Below, piece by piece: positions 36,327 to 45,600 of a DNA stretch of 64,000 bases. Positions within the stretch are counted from its first letter, which is position 1. Each line of letters begins with the position of its first letter. The DNA is from Salinispora fenicalii (GTDB lineage Bacteria > Actinomycetota > Actinomycetes > Mycobacteriales > Micromonosporaceae), in contig NZ_AZWQ01000026.1 in NCBI RefSeq assembly GCF_000514815.1, forward strand, positions 1-64,000, written 5' to 3'. A program made the translations under genes and the position numbers. The notes beneath the pieces are model-generated. The model had not been told where the DNA came from. It ran no database searches and was given only the letters and a program-made list of their open reading frames with translations.

Positions 36327-37181
36327 CTACCGTTGGGTCGCGAACTGGGCGATTTGGGTGGCCAGCGGGCTCGTTGCGGTACGTGCCCAGCTGAAGTGGT
36401 CGAGTCGGCTGCCGCCCGGCTCGGCCCGGTGACGCTCGCGGGTGATGGAAGCGCTGGTGAGCTTGGCGCAGAGGTGGTCGAGGGTCTCGTGCGGGGTGTA
36501 CTGGTCGTTGTCCACGCTGACCGCCAGCACCGGCGTGCGGAGGTCGCGCAGCGCCGCCTCGGCGTCCACTCCGTCCAGCCGGGGAAAGCGGCCGGTACGT
36601 GCGGTGTAGGCCCAGTCCCGGACCACTCCGCGCGCCTGCCGGCCGCCGAAGCCCCAGCCCGGCCAGACCCCGAGCAGCCGGGTGGTGGCGGCGATCGTCT
36701 GGGTGAACGGGAGGACGCCGTAACCTCGCGCTCCCGGCGGATAGGTACGCCACCAGGGGAGCCCGACGGCGACCAGGGCCAGACCATCCACATCGTGCCC
36801 GGGGTTCAGTGCCAGGTGCAGCAGGGCCGTCTGGCCGCCCAGGGAGTGTCCGAGCAGGAGGGTACGCCGGCCGCTTCGGTGTTCCTTCAACGCCGCCAGC
36901 ATCGCGCCGACATCGGTGGTCAGCTCCGCGTACCCGTAGCGGCAGCGGCGACTCGGGCGCGGTGTACTCGCTCCGGTGCCGCGGAGGTCGGCGACCGCGA
37001 CGGCGAGCCCGGCGGCGCGGAGCGCGGTGGCGAACGGGCGGTAGTACCGGGCGGAGACGCCCATGGCGGGGAAGATTAGCACCAGTGGGGCATCGGCGGT
37101 CTCCGCCGGCTCCGGATAGATCTGTAGACCGAGGCGGGCTCCGTCGACTTCGACGAATTCTTGCTGGTAATCCAGATTCAC
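36327..37181 (-). CDS. Alpha/beta hydrolase
   Basis: This 284-residue cytoplasmic alpha/beta-hydrolase has the nucleophile elbow LLLGHSLGGQTALLH and the oxyanion region LIFPAMGVSARYYRPFATAL. The DLRGTGAS block and a late VSVDNDQYTPHETLD segment supply the acid/base residues of the fold. It resembles the serine aminopeptidase/monoacylglycerol-lipase group. Substrate is unknown. It is separated from its convergent neighbour by a terminator, and from the SGNH gene upstream by another, so it is a single-gene unit. Confidence 0.82.
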   Translation of the reverse strand: MNLDYQQEFVEVDGARLGLQIYPEPAETADAPLVLIFPAMGVSARYYRPFATALRAAGLAVAVADLRGTGASTPRPSRRCRYGYAELTTDVGAMLAALKEHRSGRRTLLLGHSLGGQTALLHLALNPGHDVDGLALVAVGLPWWRTYPPGARGYGVLPFTQTIAATTRLLGVWPGWGFGGRQARGVVRDWAYTARTGRFPRLDGVDAEAALRDLRTPVLAVSVDNDQYTPHETLDHLCAKLTSASITRERHRAEPGGSRLDHFSWARTATSPLATQIAQFATQR

Positions 37182-37279
37182 CAGCTCAATCTACGGTTTG
37201 GAGCTACCGACAGGTAACCGATCGGTGAGTGTCGTCACGTCGAGCTGGGCCGGCTGGCGTAGGCACACTGGGAAACATT

Positions 37280-37322
37280 GACGCCTCGCGGATCCGTTCG
37301 ATGCACGGACCCGCGAGGCGTC
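37280..37322 (-). terminator. Terminator of the SGNH hydrolase gene
   Basis: GACGCCTCGCGG (37280-37291) pairs perfectly with CCGCGAGGCGTC (37311-37322), 12 bp. The inner bases ATCCG and CGGAC can add further pairing. It lies 18 bases past the stop of the minus-strand gene. Confidence 0.65.
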
Positions 37323-37340
37323 GGGGTGTGTGGGTAGGGG

Positions 37341-38615
37341 TCAGCTCACCGTGATCGTGCCATTCGGGGAGCGGACACAGGAGACCTCACGGGAGTTCGT
37401 GGTCGCAGCGCCGGTCAGGCACTGCCCGAGCGCCAGGTGGCCGGCGGCGTTCGGGTGCCACGACTCCTGGCAGGTCTGGAAGTAGTCCACGCAGGTGTTG
37501 GCGATCCGGCTGATGTCGAGCTTGTTCGCCCCTTCGAGGCTGGTGACGTAGGTGCCGGAGGGGCCATCCATCAGGCGGACGGCGGTGGCGAGGGCCTGGT
37601 GCGGACCATCCGTCGTCTCACAGAGCCGGGCGCCATCGAAGGCCTGTTGCACGTTGAGCAGGACCACGTCGGCGTTGGGGAACTCGGCGGTGACGTCGGT
37701 GTGGACCTGGCTCACCATGCTGCCCAGCCCCTGCGAGAAGCGGTGGCCGGGGGCGAGGCTGGCGCGGTGGATCGGGCAGCCGGCCGCGTACCGTTCGCGG
37801 CCGAGGTCGCGGAACTTGTCCCGCGTGTCGTCGCGGTTGTCCTCGGTCCAGTAGGCCTGGGCCAACTCCTCCGGCAACGGGTTCGTGTAGTCCTGGAGGA
37901 CAACCCGGTGCTCGCCGTCGGCGTCCACCTCGGCGAGCGTGCTGAGGACCTGCTGTACCGCGGCACTGGTCTCCGCGGTCGCCGCGGCGAGCTCCGCGGC
38001 GGTCGCCAGGTCGGCGTCGGAGCAGGGATCCTGTTCCACCGCCCAGGGCTCCGCCCAGAACTCCCACCAGCCGATCCAGGCGTCGGCGATGAACCGGTTC
38101 GCGCACTTCTCGGCCACCTCGCCGAAGGTGAACGAGCTGTTGTTCGAGCCGATGCCGACGAGGACCAGGTCGATATCGTGGGTTTGCGCCACCGCACGGA
38201 GCTGGTCGAGCTGGGCGGCGACCTGGCGTCCGTTCGCCCGGTCGGCGGAGGCGTTGGCGAAGTCGGCCGGCTGTCCGCCGGAGCAGGCGAGGTTGAACCG
38301 GTCGTCGATCCCGGGCAGATTGGCCCGGTGGAGTGAGGCGTTCGCCGAGCGGTGACAGAAGTAGGCCGCACTGTTCGGGGCGGACCATCCCGGGAAGGTG
38401 CTGGTCCCCCCATCGATGTCGACCACGGGAGCGTACGCCCCGGCGCCCTCTCCGCTGATGAAGCTGTCTCCGAGCGCTACCGCGGCGGTGGGTGGTGCCT
38501 CGGTCAGAGCGGCTGGTGGTGTCTCGGCCAGCGCCGGCGATGCGACTGTCACAGAGACTGTGGCCGTGGCGACGGCGATTGCCGCCGTCAGGACGGTACG
38601 ACCCAATCTGGACAT
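37341..38615 (-). CDS. Secreted SGNH/GDSL-type hydrolase
   Basis: This 424-residue protein has a signal peptide (residues 1-30, cleavage after SPALA). Block I is VALGDSFISGEG with nucleophile S51. GIGSNNSSFTFGEV is the oxyanion Asn block, and SWHPNAAGH near the C-terminus holds the catalytic His. Eight or more cysteines (for example YFCHRSAN, CSGGQPADF, CVDYFQTCQ) suggest disulphides outside the cell. SGNH enzymes cleave esters of lipids, sugars or cell-wall acyl groups; the exact substrate is unknown. ATG at 38615 has AGGGGTG eight bases upstream. A hairpin terminator follows at 37280-37322. Confidence 0.85.
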   Translation of the reverse strand: MSRLGRTVLTAAIAVATATVSVTVASPALAETPPAALTEAPPTAAVALGDSFISGEGAGAYAPVVDIDGGTSTFPGWSAPNSAAYFCHRSANASLHRANLPGIDDRFNLACSGGQPADFANASADRANGRQVAAQLDQLRAVAQTHDIDLVLVGIGSNNSSFTFGEVAEKCANRFIADAWIGWWEFWAEPWAVEQDPCSDADLATAAELAAATAETSAAVQQVLSTLAEVDADGEHRVVLQDYTNPLPEELAQAYWTEDNRDDTRDKFRDLGRERYAAGCPIHRASLAPGHRFSQGLGSMVSQVHTDVTAEFPNADVVLLNVQQAFDGARLCETTDGPHQALATAVRLMDGPSGTYVTSLEGANKLDISRIANTCVDYFQTCQESWHPNAAGHLALGQCLTGAATTNSREVSCVRSPNGTITVS

Positions 38616-39062
38616 GTGATGATCACCCCTATCGAGATGTGAAAGATCCTCTGGATTTGATCAGAACACCCATCAATCGCAAGTGTCAATACTCACTAGT
38701 AACAAACCTCACGTCAGTGGGTTCGGCTAGCGGCGAGTGCTTCCCGCCCGTGGCGGGGGCGCCCCGACTGAGCGGGGCCGCTACCGGTCAGAGGCCACGG
38801 ACGCGCTACAGATGCCGGGCGAGGTGTCGGCCCGCCCGGCGCCGGTGGGTGTCGGCTCCTGGGTAGCAGCGTCGGGGACGACTGTCGCCTGGGTCACGAC
38901 CGGAATCGCCCGGCGGCCCGACCCGTTACTCCGGTTGTGGCCGGGCGAACGGGCCCGGCGGGGCCCGTCAGGGCCTACAGCTAGGCTCGCTGCGGCGTGC
39001 CGCATCGCCCAATACCTGTCGTGCGTGGCACCATACCCGCCGAGACCTGGGAGTACGACCAG
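38616..39062. other. Divergent intergenic region between SGNH hydrolase and parE
   Basis: The first 90 bases are unusually AT-rich for this genome (around 38640-38710) and probably hold the SGNH promoter. Toward parE, TAGGCT at about 38983-38988 could be a -10 box. The stretch 38720-38960 shows no credible gene. An in-frame GTG at 38997 upstream of the chosen parE start lies here. Confidence 0.5.
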
Positions 39063-41120
39063 TTGACCGCAGAGCCTGAGACCCTGTATGAGGCCGACGA
39101 CCTCACGCATCTCGAGGGACTGGATGCTGTCCGTAAGCGTCCGGGGATGTACATCGGCTCGACGGACAGCCGTGGCGTGGGTCACCTCGTCAACGAGATC
39201 CTCGACAACTCCACCGATGAGGGTGTCGCCGGTCACGCGACCTCCATCGAGGTGACGCTGCACGCCGACGGGTCGGTGCAGGTGGACGACGACGGCCGCG
39301 GAATCCCCACCGACGTGCATGCGAAATCCGGAATATCGGGGGTCGAGCTGGTGCTCACCCGGCTGCACGCCGGCGGCAAGTTCGGCGGCTCCGGCTACAA
39401 GACCTCCGGCGGCCTGCATGGCGTCGGTGCTTCGGCGGTGAACGCCCTCTCCCGCCGGTTCGACGTGACGGTCCGTCGTGGTGGCAAGATCCACACGATG
39501 TCGTTCCGGCACGGTGTACCGGGTGCGTTCGACGGCGACGGGCCGCAGGCGCCCTTCACGGCCGGCCCGGGCCTGCAGGTGATCGGTGCGGCGAAGCGTC
39601 AGCAGCGCACCGGCACCTCAATCCGCTACTGGTACGACCCGCGCTACTTCGAGGTGGGCGCCACGCTGGACGCCGACGCCGTGCGGATGAAGCTGCGCAA
39701 CACCGCCTTCCTGGTCCCCGGGGTCAGCTACTTGCTGCGAGACCACACCGGAGCGGAGCCGGTCGAGGAGCGGTTCCACTACCCCAACGGCCTAACCGAC
39801 ATGGTGGACTTCCTCACCCCGGCCGGCGACCGGCCGGTCTCCGGCACCCTGCTGGTCCGCGGCGAAGGGGCGTATCGGGAGAACGCCGCCGACGCCAACG
39901 GCGTGATGCAGGCCAACGTGCCGCGTCGCGCTGAGGTGGAGGTGGCCTTCCGGTGGGGCACCGGTTACGAGCGGACCGTGGAGTGCTTCACCAACACCAT
40001 CCGCAATGCGCACGGCGGCACCCACCGCAAGGGCTTTGAGCGGGCTCTGACGCGGACCCTCGCCGAGGCCATCCGGAACACCCGTGGCCTGCTCAAGGCC
40101 AAGGAGGATCCGCCCACGCTGGACGACATCCTCGAGGGCCTGACCGCGGTCGTGCACGTGCGCGTCCCGGAGCCGCAGTTCACCTCCCAGACCAAGGATG
40201 AGCTCTCCACCGCCGGTATCACCAAGGTTCTTCAGCGCCTGGTCGAGCAGCACCTCAAGGCCTGGCTGGAGGAGCGCAAGTCCAAGACCGAGGCGCGGAC
40301 GGTCCTTCAGAAGATCGCCGACGCTGCCCGGGTCCGGCTTACTCAGAAGCAGCAGAAGGAGGCGGCGCGGCGCAAGACCGCCCTGGAGGGCGCGTCGATG
40401 CCGGCGAAGCTGGTCGACTGCCGGTCCACCGGGGTGGAGCGCAGCGAGATGTTCATCGTCGAGGGGGACAGCGCCCTCGGCACGGCGCGGTTGGCCCGCT
40501 CGTCGGAGTACCAGGCGTTGTTACCGATCCGCGGCAAGATCCTCAACGTGCAGAAGGCGAGCCTTCAGCAGGTGCTGGACAACGCCGAGTGCGCCGCGAT
40601 CGTGCAGGTGCTGGGGGCTGGGTCGGGGCGCACCTTCGACCTCTCCGCCGTGCGGTACGGCCGAGTTCTGATCATGGCCGACGCCGACGTGGACGGCGCG
40701 CACATCAGGACGCTGTTGATCACGCTCTTTGCCCGGTACATGCGACCGTTGATCGAGGCCGGCCGGCTGTATGCGGCGATGCCGCCCCTGCACAAGATCA
40801 CCACAAAGGGGCGCAAGCCGCAGACCATCTACACCTACACCCAGGAGGAGATGGAGGCGACCGTCCGACGACTGGAGCAGGCGGGTAAGCAGATCGTCAC
40901 TCCGATTCCGCGGTTCAAGGGTCTGGGCGAGATGAACGCCGACGAGTTGTGGGAAACCACGATGAACCCGGCTGGGCGGGCGGTCCGCCGGATCACGCTG
41001 GAAGACGCCGAAGAAGCTGAGCGGATCCTGGAACTGCTGATGGGGGAGAAGGTGGAGCCCCGCCGGAACTGGCTGATCGCCTCCGCCGACCGGGTTGACC
41101 GCGAGGCGATCGACGCATGA
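39063..41120 (+). CDS. parE: DNA topoisomerase IV subunit B (ParE / GyrB paralogue)
   Basis: This type IIA topoisomerase ATPase subunit has about 685 residues. The GHKL ATPase part has EILDNSTDEGVAG, DDGRGIPTDVH and GLHGVGASAVNALS. The Toprim part has EGDSALGTARLA and DADVDGAHIRTLL, followed by the C-terminal IPRFKGLGEMN block. Actinobacteria carry gyrAB near oriC and a second pair that decatenates chromosomes, and this unlinked pair fits the latter. TTG at 39063 follows GGGAG; GTG at 38997 would add 22 residues of non-conserved sequence. parC follows 71 bases downstream, probably in the same operon. Confidence 0.88.
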   Translation: MTAEPETLYEADDLTHLEGLDAVRKRPGMYIGSTDSRGVGHLVNEILDNSTDEGVAGHATSIEVTLHADGSVQVDDDGRGIPTDVHAKSGISGVELVLTRLHAGGKFGGSGYKTSGGLHGVGASAVNALSRRFDVTVRRGGKIHTMSFRHGVPGAFDGDGPQAPFTAGPGLQVIGAAKRQQRTGTSIRYWYDPRYFEVGATLDADAVRMKLRNTAFLVPGVSYLLRDHTGAEPVEERFHYPNGLTDMVDFLTPAGDRPVSGTLLVRGEGAYRENAADANGVMQANVPRRAEVEVAFRWGTGYERTVECFTNTIRNAHGGTHRKGFERALTRTLAEAIRNTRGLLKAKEDPPTLDDILEGLTAVVHVRVPEPQFTSQTKDELSTAGITKVLQRLVEQHLKAWLEERKSKTEARTVLQKIADAARVRLTQKQQKEAARRKTALEGASMPAKLVDCRSTGVERSEMFIVEGDSALGTARLARSSEYQALLPIRGKILNVQKASLQQVLDNAECAAIVQVLGAGSGRTFDLSAVRYGRVLIMADADVDGAHIRTLLITLFARYMRPLIEAGRLYAAMPPLHKITTKGRKPQTIYTYTQEEMEATVRRLEQAGKQIVTPIPRFKGLGEMNADELWETTMNPAGRAVRRITLEDAEEAERILELLMGEKVEPRRNWLIASADRVDREAIDA

Positions 41121-41191
41121 GACCCGGACCGGCCGCGGATCGCGCGGGCACCGGCACGAGCACGGAAACAGTCCGAGGGGAAAGCTGAGTA

Positions 41192-43675
41192 ATGGCACGC
41201 CGCAAGGGCCCGAAGGTTGACCTGTCCGCGTTCGACCAAGCGGGGGCACGGGTTTTCGACAATCCGCTGGTCACCGAGGTCTCCGACTCCTACTTGGAGT
41301 ACGCGTTCTCGGTCATTCACTCCCGCGCCCTGCCGGACGCCCGAGACGGGCTCAAGCCGGTGCACCGGCGCATCCTCTGGTCGATGTACGAGTCCGGCCA
41401 CCGCCCGGACCGGGGGCACGTCAAGTCCGCTCGCGTGGTCGGCGACGTGATGGGCAAGTACCACCCCCACAGCGACGTGGCGATCTACGACGCGCTGGTC
41501 CGGCTGGCGCAGGGCTTCTCCCTCAACACCCCCCTCATCGATGGGCACGGCAACTTCGGTAGCCCCGACGACGGTCCGGCCGCCGCCCGCTACACCGAGG
41601 CCCGGATGTCGCGGGAGGCGATGCTGCTCGTCGGTGAGTTGGGCGAGGACACAGTCGACCTGGGGCCGAACTACGATGGTTCGTTGACCCAGCCCACCGT
41701 GCTGCCGGCCGCATTCCCGAACCTACTGGTCAACGGTGCCTCGGGGATTGCGGTCGGGATGGCGACCAACATGATCCCGCACAACCTGGGCGAGGTGGTC
41801 TCTGCTGCCCGCTGGTTGATCAACCACCCGGACGCCACGCTGGACAAGCTGATGGAGTTTGTTCCGGGGCCGGACCTGCCGACCGGTGGGCTGTTGCTCG
41901 GTCTGGACGAGGTACGGCGGGCATACGAGACCGGCCGCGGCGTGGTGCGGATGCGCGCCAAGGTGGAGATCGGCCCGATCGAGGGCAGCCGTGGCCGGCA
42001 GGCGATCACCGTCGTCGAGCTGCCCTACGGTATCGGCGCCGAGAAGGTCATCGCCGCCGTCACCAACGAGGTCACGAAGACCAAGCGGCTCACCGGGATC
42101 GCCGATGTCAAGGACCTGACCGACCGGGAAAACGGCACCCGACTGGTTATCGAGTGCAAGGTCGGGGTGAATCCGCAGGTACTCCTCGCCGATCTCTACC
42201 GGCTGACCCCGCTGGAGCAGTCGTTCGGTGTCAACAACCTGGTGCTGGTGGACGGGCAGCCGCAGACCCTGGGGCTGAAGGCCCTACTGGAGGTCTTCCT
42301 GGCCCACCGGTACGAGGTGGTGACCCGACGCAGCGCGTACCGGAAGCGTCGGCGGGAGGAGCGGCTGCACCTGGTGGACGGGCTGCTGGTCGCGCTGCTC
42401 GACATCGACCAGGTGGTAAAGCTGATCCGGGGCAGCGAGGACGCGCAGGCCGCGAAGGACGGTCTCATGCGGCGTTTCGGGCTCTCCGGGATCCAGGCGA
42501 CCTACATTCTCGACACGCCGCTGCGCCGGCTCACCAAGTACGACCGGTTGGAACTGGAGGCCGAGCAGGAGAAGCTTCGCGGCGAAATCGCCGAGCTATC
42601 CCGGCTCCTGGACGACCCGAAGGTCCTGCGGAAGGTTGTCTCCAACGAACTGGCCGCGGTGGTGAAACAGTTCGCCGCGCCGCGCCGTACCACCCTGGTT
42701 GACGGGGATCTGAAGGAGGTGCTCGCCGCGTCCGTGCCGGCCGGCCCGCTGGAGGTCGCCGACGACCCCTGCCAGGTGATCCTCTCGTCAACCGGACTGG
42801 TCGCCCGGACCGCCGCCGAGTCGGAGGAGGCGGTCGAGGGACATCGCCGGCATGGTCGGGTCCGGCACGACGCAGTACGCGCCATCGCCCACTCCACGGC
42901 CCGCGGCAAAGTTCTGCTGGTCACCAGTGGCGGCCGAGCATTCAAGGTGGACGTGCTGCCGTTGCCGGTGCTACCTGAGCAGTCCGGCACGGTCTCCCTG
43001 CGCGGCGGGATGTCCGCGGCCGAGTTGGTGCCGCTGGCGTCAGGGGAGACGGTGGTGGGGATCGTACCGCTCGGTGCGTCTGCGGAAGGGTCGCCGGGGC
43101 TAGCTCTCGGCACCCGGCAGGGCATGGTGAAGGTCGCTGCGCCGGATTGGCCGGTGCGCGCCGACGAGTTCGAAGTGATCAGCCTCCGGGATGGGGACGA
43201 GGTGGTCGGGGCGACCTGGCTGACCGACGGAGCCGAGAGCCTCACCTTCGTCACCTCGGAGGCGTCGCTGCTGCGCTACTCGGCGGGGTTGGTCCGTCCA
43301 CAGGGGTTGCGGGGCGGCGGGGTCGCCGGGGTCAGCCTCCCCGGTGACGCGCGAGTGGTCTACTTCGGTGCGGTCCGCACCGACGATCCCGCCCACGGCG
43401 AGCCGATGGTGGTCACCTCGACCGGCGCCACGGTGAAGGTGACACCGTTCGCGGCGTATCCGGCGAAGGGTCGGGCGACCAGCGGCGTACGCTCCCAGCG
43501 CTTCCTCAAGGGGGAGACCGAGGTGGCCGTCGCCTGGGTTGGTCCGCGTCCGGTCGGTGCAACAGCGAACGGTGAGCCGGTGGAACTGCCGGCAGCGGAC
43601 CCGCGCCGCGACGGCAGCGGTTTCGCGGTGCTGCTCGGCCCTGCCGTGATCGGCCATCAGATCGACCGCGACTGA
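41192..43675 (+). CDS. parC: DNA topoisomerase IV subunit A (ParC / GyrA paralogue)
   Basis: This 827-residue breakage-reunion subunit has the active-site tyrosine at Y134 in AAARYTEARMS. The conserved start SRALPDARDGLKPVHRRILW and the C-terminal beta-pinwheel are present; the GyrA box is not obvious, consistent with topoisomerase IV. In the quinolone region the sequence is HPHSDVAIYDALV, so S94 and V96 replace the Gly and Ser of E. coli GyrA 81 and 83, while D100 is kept. ATG at 41192 follows GAGGGG. The gene ends just before a strong bidirectional terminator at 43731-43776. Confidence 0.9.
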   Translation: MARRKGPKVDLSAFDQAGARVFDNPLVTEVSDSYLEYAFSVIHSRALPDARDGLKPVHRRILWSMYESGHRPDRGHVKSARVVGDVMGKYHPHSDVAIYDALVRLAQGFSLNTPLIDGHGNFGSPDDGPAAARYTEARMSREAMLLVGELGEDTVDLGPNYDGSLTQPTVLPAAFPNLLVNGASGIAVGMATNMIPHNLGEVVSAARWLINHPDATLDKLMEFVPGPDLPTGGLLLGLDEVRRAYETGRGVVRMRAKVEIGPIEGSRGRQAITVVELPYGIGAEKVIAAVTNEVTKTKRLTGIADVKDLTDRENGTRLVIECKVGVNPQVLLADLYRLTPLEQSFGVNNLVLVDGQPQTLGLKALLEVFLAHRYEVVTRRSAYRKRRREERLHLVDGLLVALLDIDQVVKLIRGSEDAQAAKDGLMRRFGLSGIQATYILDTPLRRLTKYDRLELEAEQEKLRGEIAELSRLLDDPKVLRKVVSNELAAVVKQFAAPRRTTLVDGDLKEVLAASVPAGPLEVADDPCQVILSSTGLVARTAAESEEAVEGHRRHGRVRHDAVRAIAHSTARGKVLLVTSGGRAFKVDVLPLPVLPEQSGTVSLRGGMSAAELVPLASGETVVGIVPLGASAEGSPGLALGTRQGMVKVAAPDWPVRADEFEVISLRDGDEVVGATWLTDGAESLTFVTSEASLLRYSAGLVRPQGLRGGGVAGVSLPGDARVVYFGAVRTDDPAHGEPMVVTSTGATVKVTPFAAYPAKGRATSGVRSQRFLKGETEVAVAWVGPRPVGATANGEPVELPAADPRRDGSGFAVLLGPAVIGHQIDRD

Positions 43676-43730
43676 CCTACCGTTGGCCGCCGGGGGCGGC
43701 CGGGGTACCGGAGCCCGATGGTACCTCGCG

Positions 43731-43776
43731 TCCCCCGGCAGGCCGCTGCCCTGCGGCTAGGCGGCCTGCCGGGGGA
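43731..43776. terminator. Strong bidirectional terminator
   Basis: A perfect 16-bp stem, TCCCCCGGCAGGCCGC and GCGGCCTGCCGGGGGA, with a 14-base loop, lies between the convergent parC and pseG genes. Confidence 0.8.
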
Positions 43777-43816
43777 AAACTCCCCCGGGCGGCGGGCGCC
43801 CCGAGAACGGGAAGTG

Positions 43817-44872
43817 TCAGCGGGCGGCGGGCGCAGCGACAAGCGCCTGGACAGCATCAGCTACGCGGGCCCGGCCTCGTCCATCCACCATGGCCCAGGC
43901 GCGGGCGGCGAGTTCGGCCCGGTGGGCTGCGGAGGTGAGCAGCCTGCGCAGGGTCAGGACGGCGTTGGTGCGGGCGGAGGTTCCGGCCGGCCCGGTGGCG
44001 GTCAGCTCGGTCAGCTCGCCGACTCCGGCCGCGATGCCTTCCCGGATCACCCGGTGGTACGAGTCGCGTTGGTTGTCCACCACGCAGACTAGTGCCGAGG
44101 GGATGCCGAGGCAGCAGAGCTCCCAGGTGGAGGTCCCGGCGGCGGAGACCACTAGGTCCGCCGCGACGATCAGGTCTGGCAACGTGTCGGTGGGCGGTAC
44201 CGTCCGCACCGTCTGCTGGGGACCGGGGCGTAGCGTCGCCAACTCCGCCCCGATCGATTCGCCGGCGACTACCACGGTCAGGTCCAATGGTTGTCCGGTG
44301 GCGAGTAGTAGCCGGGTCAGCGGCGGGGCGGCGCCGAACGCGTCGGTGCCGCCGAAGAAGGCGAGTACCCGGGGCCGAGCGGTCGGCATCGGCGGTCTAG
44401 GTGCGGCGGGCCGCCGGTCTAGTATCTCCCGGCGGAGCAGGGCGTAGTTGGTGCCCGCGAGTAGCCGGTGGGCTGCTGCGATGCGACCGGCGCCGAGGTT
44501 CTGGTCCAGGTACAGGTCGGCGTCTTGACCGCGGGTGTCTCCGTCCACCACGGCGAGGGTGCGAATGCCCGCCGCCCGTAGCGCCCCGGCGCAGGCCGGG
44601 TCCAGCTCGTAGGAGTCCAGGACCAGCACGTCCAACTCGTGTTTGCGGGCGACGGCGACCAACTCGCCCGGGGTGTCCGGTCCGGGGTAGCGCCCGATGC
44701 CCTGGTTGGCGAGTTGGCGGGCGGCCCAGCCCACGTCGGTCACGCTGCCCAGCAGCTCGACGTGGGCGTTTCGGGCTAGAAATTCCTCGCCCAGGGCGAG
44801 GCAGCGGATGAGGTGGCCGACGCCGCGACGCGGACCCGCATCGCAGCGTAACCCGACCCGGAGCGTCGTCAC
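43817..44872 (-). CDS. pseG: UDP-sugar hydrolase PseG (pseudaminic acid pathway)
   Basis: This 351-residue GT-B-fold enzyme hydrolyses UDP from UDP-2,4-diacetamido-2,4,6-trideoxy-beta-L-altropyranose, the fourth step of pseudaminic acid synthesis. The signature is RCDAGPRRGVGHLIRCLALG with the likely catalytic His at residue 20. C-terminal nucleotide-binding blocks include VLAFFGGTDAFGAAP and VVSAAGTSTWELCCLGIPSA. It starts with GTG overlapping the previous stop, preceded by GGAGGAGGC. It is the last gene of the minus-strand operon that begins with pseB. Confidence 0.88.
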   Translation of the reverse strand: MTTLRVGLRCDAGPRRGVGHLIRCLALGEEFLARNAHVELLGSVTDVGWAARQLANQGIGRYPGPDTPGELVAVARKHELDVLVLDSYELDPACAGALRAAGIRTLAVVDGDTRGQDADLYLDQNLGAGRIAAAHRLLAGTNYALLRREILDRRPAAPRPPMPTARPRVLAFFGGTDAFGAAPPLTRLLLATGQPLDLTVVVAGESIGAELATLRPGPQQTVRTVPPTDTLPDLIVAADLVVSAAGTSTWELCCLGIPSALVCVVDNQRDSYHRVIREGIAAGVGELTELTATGPAGTSARTNAVLTLRRLLTSAAHRAELAARAWAMVDGRGRARVADAVQALVAAPAAR

Positions 44873-45600
44873 GCCTCCTCCAGCCGCTTCTGCCGGACCT
44901 CGGCGTTGAGGGCCCGCAGTGCTGGTTGCCCGGCCAGCCAGTCGGCGAGCGTGGCCAGCGGCACGCTGACATCACCGAAGTGGTCGGCTACCGCGCGTAC
45001 CAGAGCCAGGTCCTGCTCGGTGTCGAGGGTGAGCCTCAGGTTGGAGCGGTCGGGGGTGAGGGTCACCCCAAGCACCCGGAACAGTTCCGGATGGGTGTAC
45101 GCGTACGAGGTGACGTGGACCCGGTGATGGTCGGTGGCAATCCGGTGCAGGGTTCGCAGCGCGTCCGCGTGGATAATCTCGACATCCATGCCCCGGGGCA
45201 GGGTTCGGGCGATCGAGGTACTTACGTAGTCGAGGCCGGGGACTGCCTGGTAGACGTCTGCGACGAGTCGGACGATCTCCGGATCGAGGAGGGGACAGTC
45301 GGCGGTGAAGCGGGCCACCGCGTCCCCCGGGTGCGCGTCGAATGCGCCGATGAAGCGGTCGAGGACGTCGTCCACCGATCCGCGGTGGCAGGCGACGTCG
45401 AGCTTGGCGCACTCGTCCACGACCGCGTCGTCACCTGGCTCGGTACTGGTGGCCACGACCAGGTCGGACAGCCTTTCGCTTTCCCGGGCGGCCCGGACCA
45501 CCCGGCCGAGGACGCTACGTCCGGCGAGCGGACGTAGCACCTTACCGGGAAGCCGGGACGAACCCATCCGAGCCTGGACAATGCCGACGATCCTAGTCAC
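44869..45600 (-). CDS. pseF: CMP-pseudaminic acid synthase-like cytidylyltransferase (PseF/SpsF type)
   Basis: This 243-residue nucleotidyltransferase has the N-terminal signature VGIVQARMGSSRLPGKVLRP and AVARFTADCPLLDPEIVRLV, typical of SpsF/acylneuraminate cytidylyltransferases. In this operon it should join CMP to pseudaminic acid. The SpsF subgroup is also linked to spore-coat sugars, so PseF activity is inferred from context. GTG start overlaps the upstream stop (GTGA), and its own stop overlaps pseG. Confidence 0.82.
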   Translation of the reverse strand: MTRIVGIVQARMGSSRLPGKVLRPLAGRSVLGRVVRAARESERLSDLVVATSTEPGDDAVVDECAKLDVACHRGSVDDVLDRFIGAFDAHPGDAVARFTADCPLLDPEIVRLVADVYQAVPGLDYVSTSIARTLPRGMDVEIIHADALRTLHRIATDHHRVHVTSYAYTHPELFRVLGVTLTPDRSNLRLTLDTEQDLALVRAVADHFGDVSVPLATLADWLAGQPALRALNAEVRQKRLEEA

